From Pseudorhodoferax sp. Leaf267 (GTDB lineage: Bacteria > Pseudomonadota > Gammaproteobacteria > Burkholderiales > Burkholderiaceae_C), in contig NZ_LMMV01000003.1 in the NCBI RefSeq assembly GCF_001422405.1, forward strand, positions 1 to 64,000: a stretch of DNA of 64,000 nt, read 5' to 3'. The notes under the pieces are model-generated. The model did not search any database and had not been told where the DNA came from. It worked only from the letters and a program-made list of their open reading frames with translations. The position numbers were made by a program, and so were the translations under genes. This document shows positions 55,909 to 64,000 of the stretch, piece by piece; the stretch's first letter is position 1; each line of letters begins with the position of its first letter.

Positions 55909-56483
55909 GGCGGCGCCTTCCCGGCGGCGCGGCGGCCGAGCTTGAGCACCAGGGGGTGGATGCGCACGGTGCTGCGCGCGACGGCGTCCAGGTTGACCTC
56001 GAAGCGCACGCGGCCGGCTGCGGCGTCGCTGTCCAGTCGCACCATGCCGCCCGCCGTGCAGGCGTCCGAGCGTTCGCACACGGTCAGCACGGGCTGGCCG
56101 GCCACCGCCGGCAGCAGCGCCAGCCAGCCGCTGGGCTCCAGCGTGCCCACGTAGAGCGCGTCGCATTGGCTCGCCAGTGGCGCCTCTGGCAGCGGGCGGC
56201 GCACGCTCACGGGCGCATGGCCGTTGCGCGGCAGGCCCTGCTGCTCCAGGGTGTCGGCCTGCGGGCTGCTGCCCATCAGGCACAGGCGCACCGGGTCAGG
56301 CTCCGTCGGCCAGCGGGTGTAGGTGATGATGCCGGCCAGCGTCTCGCGCAGGTCCAGCCCCAGGGCGGCGGGCTGCGCGCGTGCGGGCAAGGCCAGGCAG
56401 CAGCACAGGCCGGAGAGAAGCAGCACCAAAGGCCAAGGCAAGCGGCAGCGCGAACGGAAGGCGGCGGGTAGCCCGGGAAACAT
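55905..56483 (-). CDS. yfiR: YfiR-like periplasmic repressor of the diguanylate cyclase
   Basis: 192 residues with a signal peptide (about 1-36). The body has GIITYTRWPTEPDPVRLCLMGS, QCDALYVGTL and LTVCERSDACTAGGMVRL; the paired cysteines match the YfiR (DUF4154) fold, whose disulfides respond to redox state. It binds the periplasmic part of YfiN. First gene of the three. Its end overlaps the yfiN start (ATGA-type overlap). Confidence 0.88.
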   Translation of the reverse strand: MFPGLPAAFRSRCRLPWPLVLLLSGLCCCLALPARAQPAALGLDLRETLAGIITYTRWPTEPDPVRLCLMGSSPQADTLEQQGLPRNGHAPVSVRRPLPEAPLASQCDALYVGTLEPSGWLALLPAVAGQPVLTVCERSDACTAGGMVRLDSDAAAGRVRFEVNLDAVARSTVRIHPLVLKLGRRAAGKAPP

Positions 56484-56607
56484 GGCGGATCGGCTTTGCG
56501 GCCCTGACGGTATACAGGGATTCGGTCGATGCTAACAGCAAGACCTCTGTCTTTCCTGCCACTGCGCGATGGCCGACGACCCGGCAGTCGCCAGCCGGCC
56601 AGGCGCT

Positions 56608-57255
56608 TCAGCTCTTGTATTTGATGGTGCAGCCATAGGGCTGCGAGGTCGCCGTGCTGATCGGCTTGCCCGCCAGCGCTTCGTCCAGGCCCTGGCGCAC
56701 ATAGTTGGTTGCGGTCTTGATGTCGCTCACGCGGGCCGACGGGATGCTGTCGATGCCGCCTGCATAGACCAGCGTGCCCTGCGGGTTCACGATGTACATG
56801 TGCGGCGTGGTGCGCGCGCCGTAGGCTTTGCCGACCGTGCCTTCCTCGTCCATCAGCGTTGCAGTCGGCGCGCCGGCTTTGGCCTGCATCCAGCCGGCCA
56901 GCTGCGTGGGCGCCAGATAGTCCGAGGCCGCTTTCTCGGTCGAGTTCACCGCCAGCCAGACCACGTCCTTGCCCGTGAACTCCTTCTGCAGGCCGGGGAT
57001 GTTGGCGCTGTCGTAGTGCTTGCGCACGAACGGACAGCCCGGGTTGACCCACTCCAGCACCACCGTCCTGCCCTTGAACTCGGCCAGCGTGCGCGCCTTG
57101 CCGCTGGTGTCGGTCAGCGTGAACGCAGGCGCCGGCTGGCCGACCGCGGCCGCGGCATGCGCCTGGCCGGCCAACAGGCTGGCCGCGGCCAGGCTGGCGC
57201 TGGCCAGCAGCACCAGGTGGCGCCGGGGCGAGGAGAGGCGGATGGCAAAGGTCAT
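56608..57255 (-). CDS. Exported redoxin (AhpC/TSA-like)
   Basis: 215 residues from MTFAIRLSSPRRHLVLLAS with a signal peptide to about residue 35. The redoxin fold has PAPAFTLTDTSGKARTLAEFKG and the active cysteine in EWVNPGCPFVRKHY, where the second CxxC position is Val, so it is single-cysteine, peroxiredoxin-like. Next come TTPHMYIVNPQGTLVYAGGID and C-terminal QPYGCTIKY. It lies 20 bases after the DsbD/ScsB-like gene on the same strand, which probably keeps it reduced. Confidence 0.87.
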   Translation of the reverse strand: MTFAIRLSSPRRHLVLLASASLAAASLLAGQAHAAAAVGQPAPAFTLTDTSGKARTLAEFKGRTVVLEWVNPGCPFVRKHYDSANIPGLQKEFTGKDVVWLAVNSTEKAASDYLAPTQLAGWMQAKAGAPTATLMDEEGTVGKAYGARTTPHMYIVNPQGTLVYAGGIDSIPSARVSDIKTATNYVRQGLDEALAGKPISTATSQPYGCTIKYKS

Positions 57256-57275
57256 GTCGGCTCCTTGAGGCGGGT

Positions 57276-59447
57276 TCACAGACGGGCGATGGCCGAGCGC
57301 AGCTCGCCCACGCCCAGGATCTCGGACAGCACCACGGGCGCGGCGCCTGGCTTGTACAGCACGTACACCGGCACACCACTGCGGCCCAGCTGCTTGAGCG
57401 CGGCCGTGATGGCCGGGTCGCGCCGCGTCCAGTCGGCGCGCAGCAGCTGCACCTTGCGGGCGTCCAGGTCGGCCAGCACCTGGTCGTTGGCCAGCGTGGT
57501 CTTCTTGTTGTACTGGCAGGTCACGCACCAGGCGGCCGTGAAGTCCACCATGACGGGCTGGCCCTGCGCCAGGATCTGCTCGACGCGGCCCGGCGCCCAG
57601 GCCTGCCAGCGCTCGCCGGCCCGGGCCGTGGTCGCGGCCTCGACCGGGCGCAGCACGGCGGGGCCCAGCCAGGCCAGCATCAGTGCCGCCAGCAGCGCGG
57701 TGGCCGTGCCCATGACCACGCGCGTGCGGCCGGAGAGCCCCAGCGCCCAGGCCACAGCCGCCAGCGCCACGAGCAGCATCAGCAGGGCCGCCGCGCCATC
57801 GATACCGCTCTGCTGGCCCAGCACCCAGACCAGCCAGGCAACGGTGGCGAACATCGGGAAGGCCATGAGCCGGCGGAAGACGTCCATCCACGGCCCCGGG
57901 CGCGGCAGCAGCCGCGCCAGCGCAGGCGCCAGGCTGGCCGCCAGGAATGGCAGCGCCATGCCCAGGCCGACCGCGGCGAAGACGAGCAGCGCCTCGCCGG
58001 CCGGCAGCGCGACCGCAAAGCCCATGGACGCGCCCATGAACGGCGCCGTGCACGGCGAGGCGATGGCCACGGCCAGCACGCCCGACAGGAAGGCATTGGC
58101 GGCCGGGCGCCTGGACTCCAGCGATGCCACGCGGCCCGGCAGGAACTGGCCGAACTCGAACAGGCCCGCCAGATTCAGCCCCATCAGCGTGAACAGCACG
58201 GCCAGCGCTGCGACCACGCCGGGGGACTGCAACTGGAAGCCCCAGCCGAGTTGCTCGCCGGCCGCGCGCAGCGCCAGCAGCAGCCCACCCAGCGCCACGA
58301 ACGACAGCACCACGCCGGCGCTGTAGGCCAGCCCGTCCACGCGCAGCGCGCGCGCAGCAGCCTGCGGCGTACCCGTGCGCGCCTCGGCATGGCGCGCAAA
58401 ACCCAGCATCTTGATCGCCAGCACCGGGAACACACAGGGCATGAAGTTCAGGATCAGGCCGCCGAGCAAAGCACCGACCAGTGCTGCGATCCAGCCGATC
58501 TGCAGGCCGGCGTCTGCGGGCGCGGCCGTGGTGGCCGCGTTCGCGTCCAGCGCCGCCTGCAGCTGCGGCGACACCGCCACCGGCGTGGCGCCACGCGGCC
58601 AGTCGCTGGTCACGCGGGCCTCGGCACGCCAGGCCAGGCGCTGGCCGGCATCGTCCAGCGCCACGACCACGGGCATGGGTTGCGGGCTCTGGCTGCGCTG
58701 GCTGGACAGCGGCACGCGCGCCGTCCAAACGTCGCCGGCCCAGGCCTGGGTCCAGGCGCCGGCGGTCTCGATGACTTCGGGCGTCTCGGGGAAGAACTCC
58801 AGCGTCTTGCCGTGCAGCGCGGCCGGCAGGCCGGCCAGCTTGACCTCGATCGCATCGCCGGCGATGTCCACCGTGCTGCCCGCGCCCAGCGGCCTGGGTT
58901 GCGCGGCGAATGCGCCCTCGAACGCGGCGGTGTGCAGCGCCGTGGAGCCGCGCAGGGGCAGCTTCAGCGTGAACTCGCCCTCTTCGGGAATGCACTCCTT
59001 GCGGCAGACCAGCCAGGCAGCGCGCAGCTTGACCTCGATCTGGCTGGCCAGTGCCGGGGCCTTGAAGTCTGGCGTGACCGTGAGCGGCACGGGCAGCAGC
59101 ACCGTGCCCTCGTAGCCGTAGTTGGCCAGCGAACCGATCGGGATCTTGCGCGGCACGGGCCAGGCGATGTCGCCGGCAGCCAGGCCGGCGGGCAGCTGCC
59201 ATTCCAGCGAGGTCGGCAGGCCGGAATCGCCCGAGTTCTTCCAATAGGTGTGCCAGTCGGGCTTGTGGGTCAGCGACAGGCCCAGCCACAGCGGCTTGCC
59301 CGGCTCCACGCCCTCGGGCGCATGCGCGACCAGTTCGGCGCGCACCTGCGGCGTGACGACGACGGCCTTGTCGGCCTGGGCCGAGGCCGGCGTGGCCGAC
59401 CAGCCGAGGGCGCAGGCGGCAGCGATGAGGAACGAGCGAAAGGGCAT
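57276..59447 (-). CDS. DsbD/ScsB-like protein-disulfide reductase
   Basis: 723 residues with a signal peptide to about 24. The periplasmic N-domain carries WLVCRKECIPEEGEF, the membrane domain has eight helices with redox cysteines in NFMPCVFPVLAIK and IASPCTAPFMG, and the C-terminal thioredoxin domain ends with AAWCVTCQYNKKT. It passes electrons from cytosolic thioredoxin across the membrane to periplasmic partners. The neighbour exported redoxin is the obvious client. The N-domain differs from classic DsbD and fits the ScsB type. Confidence 0.9.
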   Translation of the reverse strand: MPFRSFLIAAACALGWSATPASAQADKAVVVTPQVRAELVAHAPEGVEPGKPLWLGLSLTHKPDWHTYWKNSGDSGLPTSLEWQLPAGLAAGDIAWPVPRKIPIGSLANYGYEGTVLLPVPLTVTPDFKAPALASQIEVKLRAAWLVCRKECIPEEGEFTLKLPLRGSTALHTAAFEGAFAAQPRPLGAGSTVDIAGDAIEVKLAGLPAALHGKTLEFFPETPEVIETAGAWTQAWAGDVWTARVPLSSQRSQSPQPMPVVVALDDAGQRLAWRAEARVTSDWPRGATPVAVSPQLQAALDANAATTAAPADAGLQIGWIAALVGALLGGLILNFMPCVFPVLAIKMLGFARHAEARTGTPQAAARALRVDGLAYSAGVVLSFVALGGLLLALRAAGEQLGWGFQLQSPGVVAALAVLFTLMGLNLAGLFEFGQFLPGRVASLESRRPAANAFLSGVLAVAIASPCTAPFMGASMGFAVALPAGEALLVFAAVGLGMALPFLAASLAPALARLLPRPGPWMDVFRRLMAFPMFATVAWLVWVLGQQSGIDGAAALLMLLVALAAVAWALGLSGRTRVVMGTATALLAALMLAWLGPAVLRPVEAATTARAGERWQAWAPGRVEQILAQGQPVMVDFTAAWCVTCQYNKKTTLANDQVLADLDARKVQLLRADWTRRDPAITAALKQLGRSGVPVYVLYKPGAAPVVLSEILGVGELRSAIARL

Positions 59448-59564
59448 GTCGGGGCAGTGGCAGGAGCGACGGTGAGAACGCATGCGCACCCTGAAGTTCC
59501 AGCGCGCGCCGGAGCCGGCGATTCTGCCAGCGGCCCTGCCGCGCCTGCCCAATCCCCTGCGCCC

Positions 59565-60128
59565 TCAGCGGCTGGCTGCGGTGCCTGCGCTCTGCGGCAC
59601 GCGCACCAGCTCGCGCGTGTCGTAGCCCATGGCGCCGACCCGCTGCACCAACTGCTGGTAGTCGGCGTCGGGCACGGTCGGCGTGCGGGCCATGATCCAG
59701 ACATAGTCGCGCTTTTGGCGCGCCACGATCACCTGGCCGCCCTGGGGCGCCAGCCAGGCGATGCGGTAGTCGGCCTTGATCGGCCAGATGAACTGCACGC
59801 CCCAGACCGCGTTGTCCCCGCCCTGCACGAAGCCGCGCGAGCCCAACTGGTGTTCGCTGCCGCCCGGGCTCCTGCGGTAGCGGAAGTCGATGTCGATGCT
59901 GCCGTCCGGCCGCAGGGTATAGGTCTCGACGGCGTCGACCGCGCCCTTTTCGAGAAAGGTCGGGATGCTTGCGATCACATACCAGCGGCCCATGAAGGCC
60001 GGCAGGTCGACCGGGCTGGCGCTGGGCAGGGGCAGGGCGGGCGGGCGCGTCATCGTGCTGCCGCAGGCGACCAACGTGGCGCCGACGGCGGCCGCGCCGA
60101 TCAGCAGGGCCAATTTGCGAGTTTGCAT
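59565..60128 (-). CDS. blc: Bacterial lipocalin (Blc-like lipoprotein)
   Basis: 187 residues from MQTRKLALLIGAAAVGATLVAC; lipobox Cys22. The lipocalin motif is FMGRWYVIASIPTFLEKGAVDAVETY and the second block is DYVWIMARTPTVPD. Blc sits in the outer membrane and binds lysophospholipids or fatty acids. Length and order are normal. It stands alone between the DsbD-like and AlaX genes. Confidence 0.92.
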   Translation of the reverse strand: MQTRKLALLIGAAAVGATLVACGSTMTRPPALPLPSASPVDLPAFMGRWYVIASIPTFLEKGAVDAVETYTLRPDGSIDIDFRYRRSPGGSEHQLGSRGFVQGGDNAVWGVQFIWPIKADYRIAWLAPQGGQVIVARQKRDYVWIMARTPTVPDADYQQLVQRVGAMGYDTRELVRVPQSAGTAASR

Positions 60129-60233
60129 GGAGAAGCCTTTCGATTCGGAAACGCACAGGCTGCATGGCAACGCGCGGGGCGCGGTACGGCGGCTGCGCCG
60201 TCCATGGGTCAGCCGTGGCGCTGACCTGGCGGT

Positions 60234-60974
60234 TCAGGCAAAGCCCAGCACGACCCTGCGGGTCGTGGCGCTCTTCTTCTCGATCTTGGTGACCACGACG
60301 GCGCCGATGTCGGCCGTGTTCGCCACATGGGTGCCACCGCAGGGCTGCAGGTCGACCAGCGTGTCCGTGCCGATGCGGATGGTGCGCACCACGCCGCTGC
60401 CGCGCGGGGGCGACACCGACATGCTTTTCACCAGCGCCGGGTTCGCGTCCAGCTCGGCATCGGTGATCTCGCCGACCACCACGGGATGCGCTGCCGCGAC
60501 CAGGTGCGCGATGCCCACTGTCAGCGCGTCCTTGTCCAGCGGATCGGTCATGTTGAAGTCCAGCCGCGCGTAGTCCGGCGTGATGGAGCAGCCGTTCACG
60601 AGCTGCGGCACCAGGTGGCACAGCAGGTGCGTGGTGGTGTGAAAGCGCATCAACCGGTGCCGGCGCTCCCAGTCCACCTCGGCCAGCAGCGCCATGCCGG
60701 GTGACAGGTGGGCCAGCAGGGCCTCCTGGCCCGGCGCCGGCACATGGCAGATCGCGGCCGTGGGCCGGCCTTCGTCGTCCTTGCCCTTGCGCGTGTCGGC
60801 AATGGCCAGCCGCTGGCCGTCCGCCAGCTGCAGCCAGCCCGTGTCGCCGGCCTGGCCGCCGCCCAGCGGGTAGAACACCGTGCGGTCCAGCACGATGCCC
60901 TGGGGCGTGAGGGCAGCGACGGTGGCCGTGGTCTGGCGCAGATAGGCATCCTGGCGAAAGAGGTCCTGGGTCAT
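60234..60974 (-). CDS. Alanyl-tRNA editing protein (AlaX family)
   Basis: 246 residues from MTQDLFRQDAYLRQ. The zinc-site motifs HTTTHLLCHLV (HxxxH) and QPCGGTHVANT (CxxxH) are those of the AlaRS editing domain; the N-terminal domain has TVFYPLGGGQAGDTGWL. It hydrolyses Ser- or Gly-tRNA-Ala in trans. Divergent from the tripartite tricarboxylate-type binding protein gene. Confidence 0.92.
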   Translation of the reverse strand: MTQDLFRQDAYLRQTTATVAALTPQGIVLDRTVFYPLGGGQAGDTGWLQLADGQRLAIADTRKGKDDEGRPTAAICHVPAPGQEALLAHLSPGMALLAEVDWERRHRLMRFHTTTHLLCHLVPQLVNGCSITPDYARLDFNMTDPLDKDALTVGIAHLVAAAHPVVVGEITDAELDANPALVKSMSVSPPRGSGVVRTIRIGTDTLVDLQPCGGTHVANTADIGAVVVTKIEKKSATTRRVVLGFA

Positions 60975-61059
60975 GGTGTGCGTGGGTGGTGGGGTCGGGC
61001 GGCAGCGGGCGGCTGCTATCCTGCCGCCGATTCTGACAACAACAGCCGAGGAGACGACG

Positions 61060-62064
61060 ATGGCCCCCTTCCTTCCTGCCGCAGCGCGTGGCACGCGGCG
61101 CCTGGCCGTGCTGGCCGGCATGGCCGCCACGCTGGGCCTGGCCCTGCCCGCTGCGGCCCAGACCTGGCCCACGGCCAAGCCCATCCGGCTCATCGTCGGC
61201 TTTCCGCCCGGCGGCGGCATCGACTTCGCGGCGCGCACCGTGCAGGTGCCGCTGCAGGAGCTGCTCAAGCAGCAGATCATCGTGGAGTACAAGCCCGGCG
61301 TTGGCGGCATGCTGGCCGCCACCGAGCTGACCCGCGCCGCGCCCGACGGCTACACGCTGCTGCTGGCCAACACCGGCCCGTTCGCCATCGCGCCCTATCT
61401 GCAGGCCAGGATGCCCTACGACCCGCTGCGCAACTTCAGCTACATCGGCCAGATCAGCCAGGGCAGCTACATCGCCGTCACCCGGCCCGACCACCCGGCC
61501 AACACGCTCAAGGAGTTCGTCGACTGGGCGCGCACCAACGCGGGCAAGGTCAACTTCGCCTCGGCCGGCAAGGGCTCGTCCACCCACCTGAACGGCGAGC
61601 TGCTGAACCAGGTGACCGGGCTGGACATCACGCACGTGCCGTACAAGGGCAGCGCCCCCGCCGTGCAGGACCTGATCGGCGGGCAGACGCAGCTGCTGAT
61701 CGACGCCGGCACCGTGCTGCTGCCGCAGGTCAAGGGCGGCAAGCTCAAGGCCCTGGCCGTGACCGGCGCCAGGCGCGACCCGCAGCTGCCCGAGGTGGCC
61801 ACCGCCGCCGAGCAGGGCCTGCCCGGCGTGCAGTCCATCGGCTTCCAGGGCATCGTGGGCCCGGCCAATATGCCACGCGAGATCGTCGAGCGGCTGGCCG
61901 CCGAGCTCGGCAAGGTGCTGGCCATGCCCGACGTGCAGGCCAAGTTCGCGGCCGCAGGAGCCGAGGTCCATTACCAGGGGTCTGACGCATTTGCGGCGTT
62001 CGTGAAGTCCGACAACGAGAAGTGGGCCAAGCTGATCCGCGAGCGCAAGATACAGCCGGACTGA
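61060..62064 (+). CDS. Bug/TctC-family extracytoplasmic binding protein
   Basis: 334 residues from MAPFLPAAARGT with GAGGAG upstream and a signal peptide to about 33. PIRLIVGFPPGGGIDFAARTV, YKPGVGGMLAATELTRAAPDGYTLL and ITHVPYKGSAPAVQDLIGG are standard for the family, which is greatly expanded in Burkholderiales and feeds tripartite tricarboxylate transporters or sensors. No membrane subunits are adjacent, so it is an orphan; ligand unknown. Confidence 0.93.
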   Translation: MAPFLPAAARGTRRLAVLAGMAATLGLALPAAAQTWPTAKPIRLIVGFPPGGGIDFAARTVQVPLQELLKQQIIVEYKPGVGGMLAATELTRAAPDGYTLLLANTGPFAIAPYLQARMPYDPLRNFSYIGQISQGSYIAVTRPDHPANTLKEFVDWARTNAGKVNFASAGKGSSTHLNGELLNQVTGLDITHVPYKGSAPAVQDLIGGQTQLLIDAGTVLLPQVKGGKLKALAVTGARRDPQLPEVATAAEQGLPGVQSIGFQGIVGPANMPREIVERLAAELGKVLAMPDVQAKFAAAGAEVHYQGSDAFAAFVKSDNEKWAKLIRERKIQPD

Positions 62065-62164
62065 GCGCTCCACCCGCCGTTCGCGCGCCACGTGGGTCGC
62101 GGGCGCCTCTTCGATCCGCCGACCGGCGGCCATGTTCTGCAACACCGTTGAAGGAACCAGGTCC

Positions 62165-62896
62165 ATGAGCATCCGATCGACCATCAGGGCCGCATTGCGG
62201 CAAACCGGCTTCGACATCGTGCGCTACGTGCCCGAGATGGACCGCCCGTTTCCTGTCCTGCCCATGCTCGTGCGCGAGCGGCTGGCGCGCAACCCGGACT
62301 TCTTCTTCGTGCAGGTCGGGGCCAACGACGGCATCCTGGACGACCCGCTGCGCGAGCTCATCCATACCCACCACTTCCCCGGCCTGTTGATCGAGCCGTT
62401 GCCGGACCTGTTCGAACAGCTCAAGCGCAACTACCAGGACGAGCCACAACTCGTGTTCGCGAACGTGGCCATCCTGGACCGCGAAGGATCGGTCCAGATC
62501 CACCGCGTGCGCAGCGAGGCCGACGTGCCGGAGCACTGGCACGGCATTGCCAGCTTCAATCGCGCGAACCTGCTGTCGCAGGGGGTTCTGCCCGAGCACA
62601 TCAAGGTGGAGTCGGTCATGGGCACCACGTTCGGCAGCCTGCTGGCCCAGCATGGCGTCGGCGCCATCGGCCTGCTGCAGGTCGACACCGAAGGCTACGA
62701 CTACGAAGTCATCAAGGCGGCGCTGACGGCCGGCATCTTCCCCGAGATGATCAACTACGAGCATTGCTGGCTGGTGCCGCACGTGCGCCTGGCCTGCAAG
62801 CAGTTGCTCCATCAGCACGGCTACCAATTCGTCGAGGTGGGCAAGGACACGGTGGCCGTGCGCGCTGCTTCAGAGAGCGCGCCCGTCGCGGCCTGA
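62165..62896 (+). CDS. FkbM-family methyltransferase
   Basis: 243 residues from MSIRSTIRAALRQTGF; AAGGAA lies upstream, and an ATG eleven codons earlier lacks one. FFVQVGANDGILDDPLREL is the SAM-binding start and GLLQVDTEGYDYEVIKA the FkbM signature (DxEGxxxxV). Such enzymes O-methylate sugars or polyketides. No surface-glycan genes are in view, so the acceptor is unknown. Confidence 0.88.
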   Translation: MSIRSTIRAALRQTGFDIVRYVPEMDRPFPVLPMLVRERLARNPDFFFVQVGANDGILDDPLRELIHTHHFPGLLIEPLPDLFEQLKRNYQDEPQLVFANVAILDREGSVQIHRVRSEADVPEHWHGIASFNRANLLSQGVLPEHIKVESVMGTTFGSLLAQHGVGAIGLLQVDTEGYDYEVIKAALTAGIFPEMINYEHCWLVPHVRLACKQLLHQHGYQFVEVGKDTVAVRAASESAPVAA

Positions 62897-62942
62897 GACA
62901 TGTGCGCGTGGCCCTTACATCTGCCTGTGGGACGCGTGGACC

Positions 62943-63137
62943 GTGCGCCAGCAGGGCACCCTGGTCTACCTGTTGGCGCTGGGCGTGTTCATCGCGGGCT
63001 GCGGCCGGCTGCTATCGATCGGCAAGGTTGGCCTGCCGGAGCCGCACGCGGTCTGGCTGGCCTACCTGATCCCGGAGCTGGTGGTGCCCATCGTGATGGC
63101 GATCGCGCACATGCGCACCACGTCCGGCGGGCATTGA
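62943..63137 (+). pseudogene. DUF4345-like membrane protein, probably truncated at its N-terminus
   Basis: 64 residues from a GTG: TLVYLLALGVFIAGCGRLLSIGKVGLPEP and LIPELVVPIVMAIAH resemble the C-terminal half of DUF4345 membrane proteins (usually about 120 residues). The frame continues upstream of the GTG with matching-looking residues (YICLWDAWTV) to about 62899, then runs into the FkbM gene in another frame. No ribosome-binding site precedes the GTG. A remnant is likelier than an intact small gene, but the latter cannot be ruled out. Confidence 0.45.
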
Positions 63138-63138
63138 T

Positions 63139-64000
63139 TCAGGGCGAGCTGCCTGTCGGTGCCGGCAGGTGACGCGTGAAGAACGCCGCCACCTTGCGGT
63201 CCAGCTCCGGCAGCAGCTTGCGGTCGAAGCCAGGCCGGTCGTTCAGCAGATCGCCAACGGAGCCCGTCAATCCGGGTGGCAGTGGCGACAGCATGGCGCC
63301 GTGGCCTGCGGCCGGCAGGTTCGCCAGGTGCTCGCAGGATGTGCAGGCCTTTAATACGCGGCCACCGTGCCAGTGCGGTGGCAGCCAGCGGTCTTGTTGC
63401 GCGGTCACCAGCGCCAGGGGCACGCGCGGCGTCGCGAGCGAGGCCGGGTCGAAATCGGAGGCCAGCGGCACCATCGCCACCGCCGCGGCAATGCGCGGGT
63501 CGTGGTGCGTCTTCGGCTGATCGTCACGGAACTTCCAGCGCAACACGGTGCGCACGGCCCACTTTTTGAGGCCATCGGCCCAGCCCCCGGTCAGCCGCGT
63601 GAACAGGCCGGCGCAGCCGGGAAAGTCGTCTTCCAGATGCGCGTTGCAATGGCGCTGGAAGCGGGCCGGCGACCAGTTGCCGCCCGCCAGCGTCAAGGCC
63701 GTGTGCCCGCCGGCCGATCCGCCTCAGAGGCCGACCCGGTCCAGCGCCAGCAACGGGGCGAAGCGCGCGTCGCGGCCCAATGCGTCGATGGTGCGCGACA
63801 CCTCGGCCGGGCTCTGCGCCCAGCTGTCGGGGCCGACACCGCTGATGGCCGTGTGGTTGTCGCCGCGGTGCTGCGGCAGCGCGACCACGAAGCCGGCCTC
63901 GACCAGGCTCTGCGCCAGGTCATGGTGCACCCAGGGCGAGCCGCCCGAGCCGTGCGACAGCACGACCAGCCGACCGTTGCCGCGCGCCGGCGTGGCCTGC
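63139..64000 (-). pseudogene. Alpha/beta hydrolase (dienelactone hydrolase-like) with an in-frame stop; runs off the window
   Basis: One frame codes throughout: LVVLSHGSGGSPWVHHDLAQ near the window edge, then LLALDRVGL, a TGA at 63724-63726, and straight on to GGSAGGHTALTLAGGNW. The stop falls directly before the nucleophile elbow GxSxGG. The catalytic His is in AAGHGAML near the end. The frame does not shift, so a single base change (for example TGG or another codon to TGA) explains it. Coding starts beyond 64000. It may be a true pseudogene or a sequencing error. Confidence 0.75.

Noticed and set aside
56608..62217. A 1869-codon open frame on the minus strand
   Set aside because: Only its last 215 codons (the exported redoxin) are coding. 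The rest is a high-GC shadow across the DsbD-like, lipocalin, AlaX and TctC genes, all recognised in other frames.
63724..63726. Selenocysteine or programmed read-through at the TGA
   Set aside because: The position is not a catalytic cysteine in this family, and no bacterial SECIS-like hairpin follows; a nonsense change is simpler.

Overview
The window looks like a high-GC betaproteobacterial chromosome, most likely a Burkholderiales member close to the Comamonadaceae. The reasons are the gene orders (tuf-S10 operon; dat-ybeD-lipB-lipA next to atpIBEFHAGDC; rsmI/yraN-diaA-dolP), the strong G/C third-position bias, a Bug/TctC-type binding protein and a PTS with only EIIA-Man, HPr and EI. The genus is inference.

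Layout. 1-5580: end of tuf and the complete S10 ribosomal protein operon (rpsJ to rpsQ), closed by a strong terminator and not followed by the spc operon. 5642-9224: peroxiredoxin, GNAT, cytochrome b561, cytochrome c', TlpA-like thioredoxin and a small lipoprotein. 9298-11792: EIIA-Man, HPr and EI. 11808-14662 (minus): dat-ybeD-lipB-lipA, lipoate synthesis. 14825-22036: whole F1Fo ATP synthase operon and its terminator. 22052-26880: LemA/TPM-domain cluster, two small unknowns, a YheT hydrolase and a membrane-anchored cytochrome c5. 27028-33762: RND efflux operon (MFP, pump, outer membrane channel) divergent from its TetR/AcrR repressor, with an AcrR-like operator between them. 33823-37050: unknown gene, a double-GNAT protein and a divergent MocR/PdxR-like regulator.

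37133-45318: tRNA-Arg(CCG) followed by an 8.1 kb integrative island bounded by a 21-bp direct repeat of the tRNA 3' end. It holds a tyrosine integrase, a 44-residue small protein, a non-coding block with repeated 10-bp motifs, a translationally coupled four-gene minus-strand operon of unknown function, a divergent Mrr-like PD-(D/E)xK nuclease, a serine recombinase with a res-like site, and two unknown membrane-type genes. This is the accessory part of the window and the best place for an undescribed system.

45325-53959: rsmI, yraN, diaA/gmhA, dolP, a 3-hydroxyisobutyrate dehydrogenase-like enzyme, tautomerase with divergent LysR, pilU, a cyclic-nucleotide-binding protein, pilT and yggS. 53972-56483: a YfiBNR-type c-di-GMP signalling operon. 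56608-62896: periplasmic thiol-redox pair (peroxiredoxin-like and DsbD/ScsB-like), lipocalin, alanyl-tRNA editing protein, TctC-type binding protein and an FkbM methyltransferase. The window ends with a probable DUF4345 remnant and an alpha/beta hydrolase broken by an in-frame TGA that runs off the edge.
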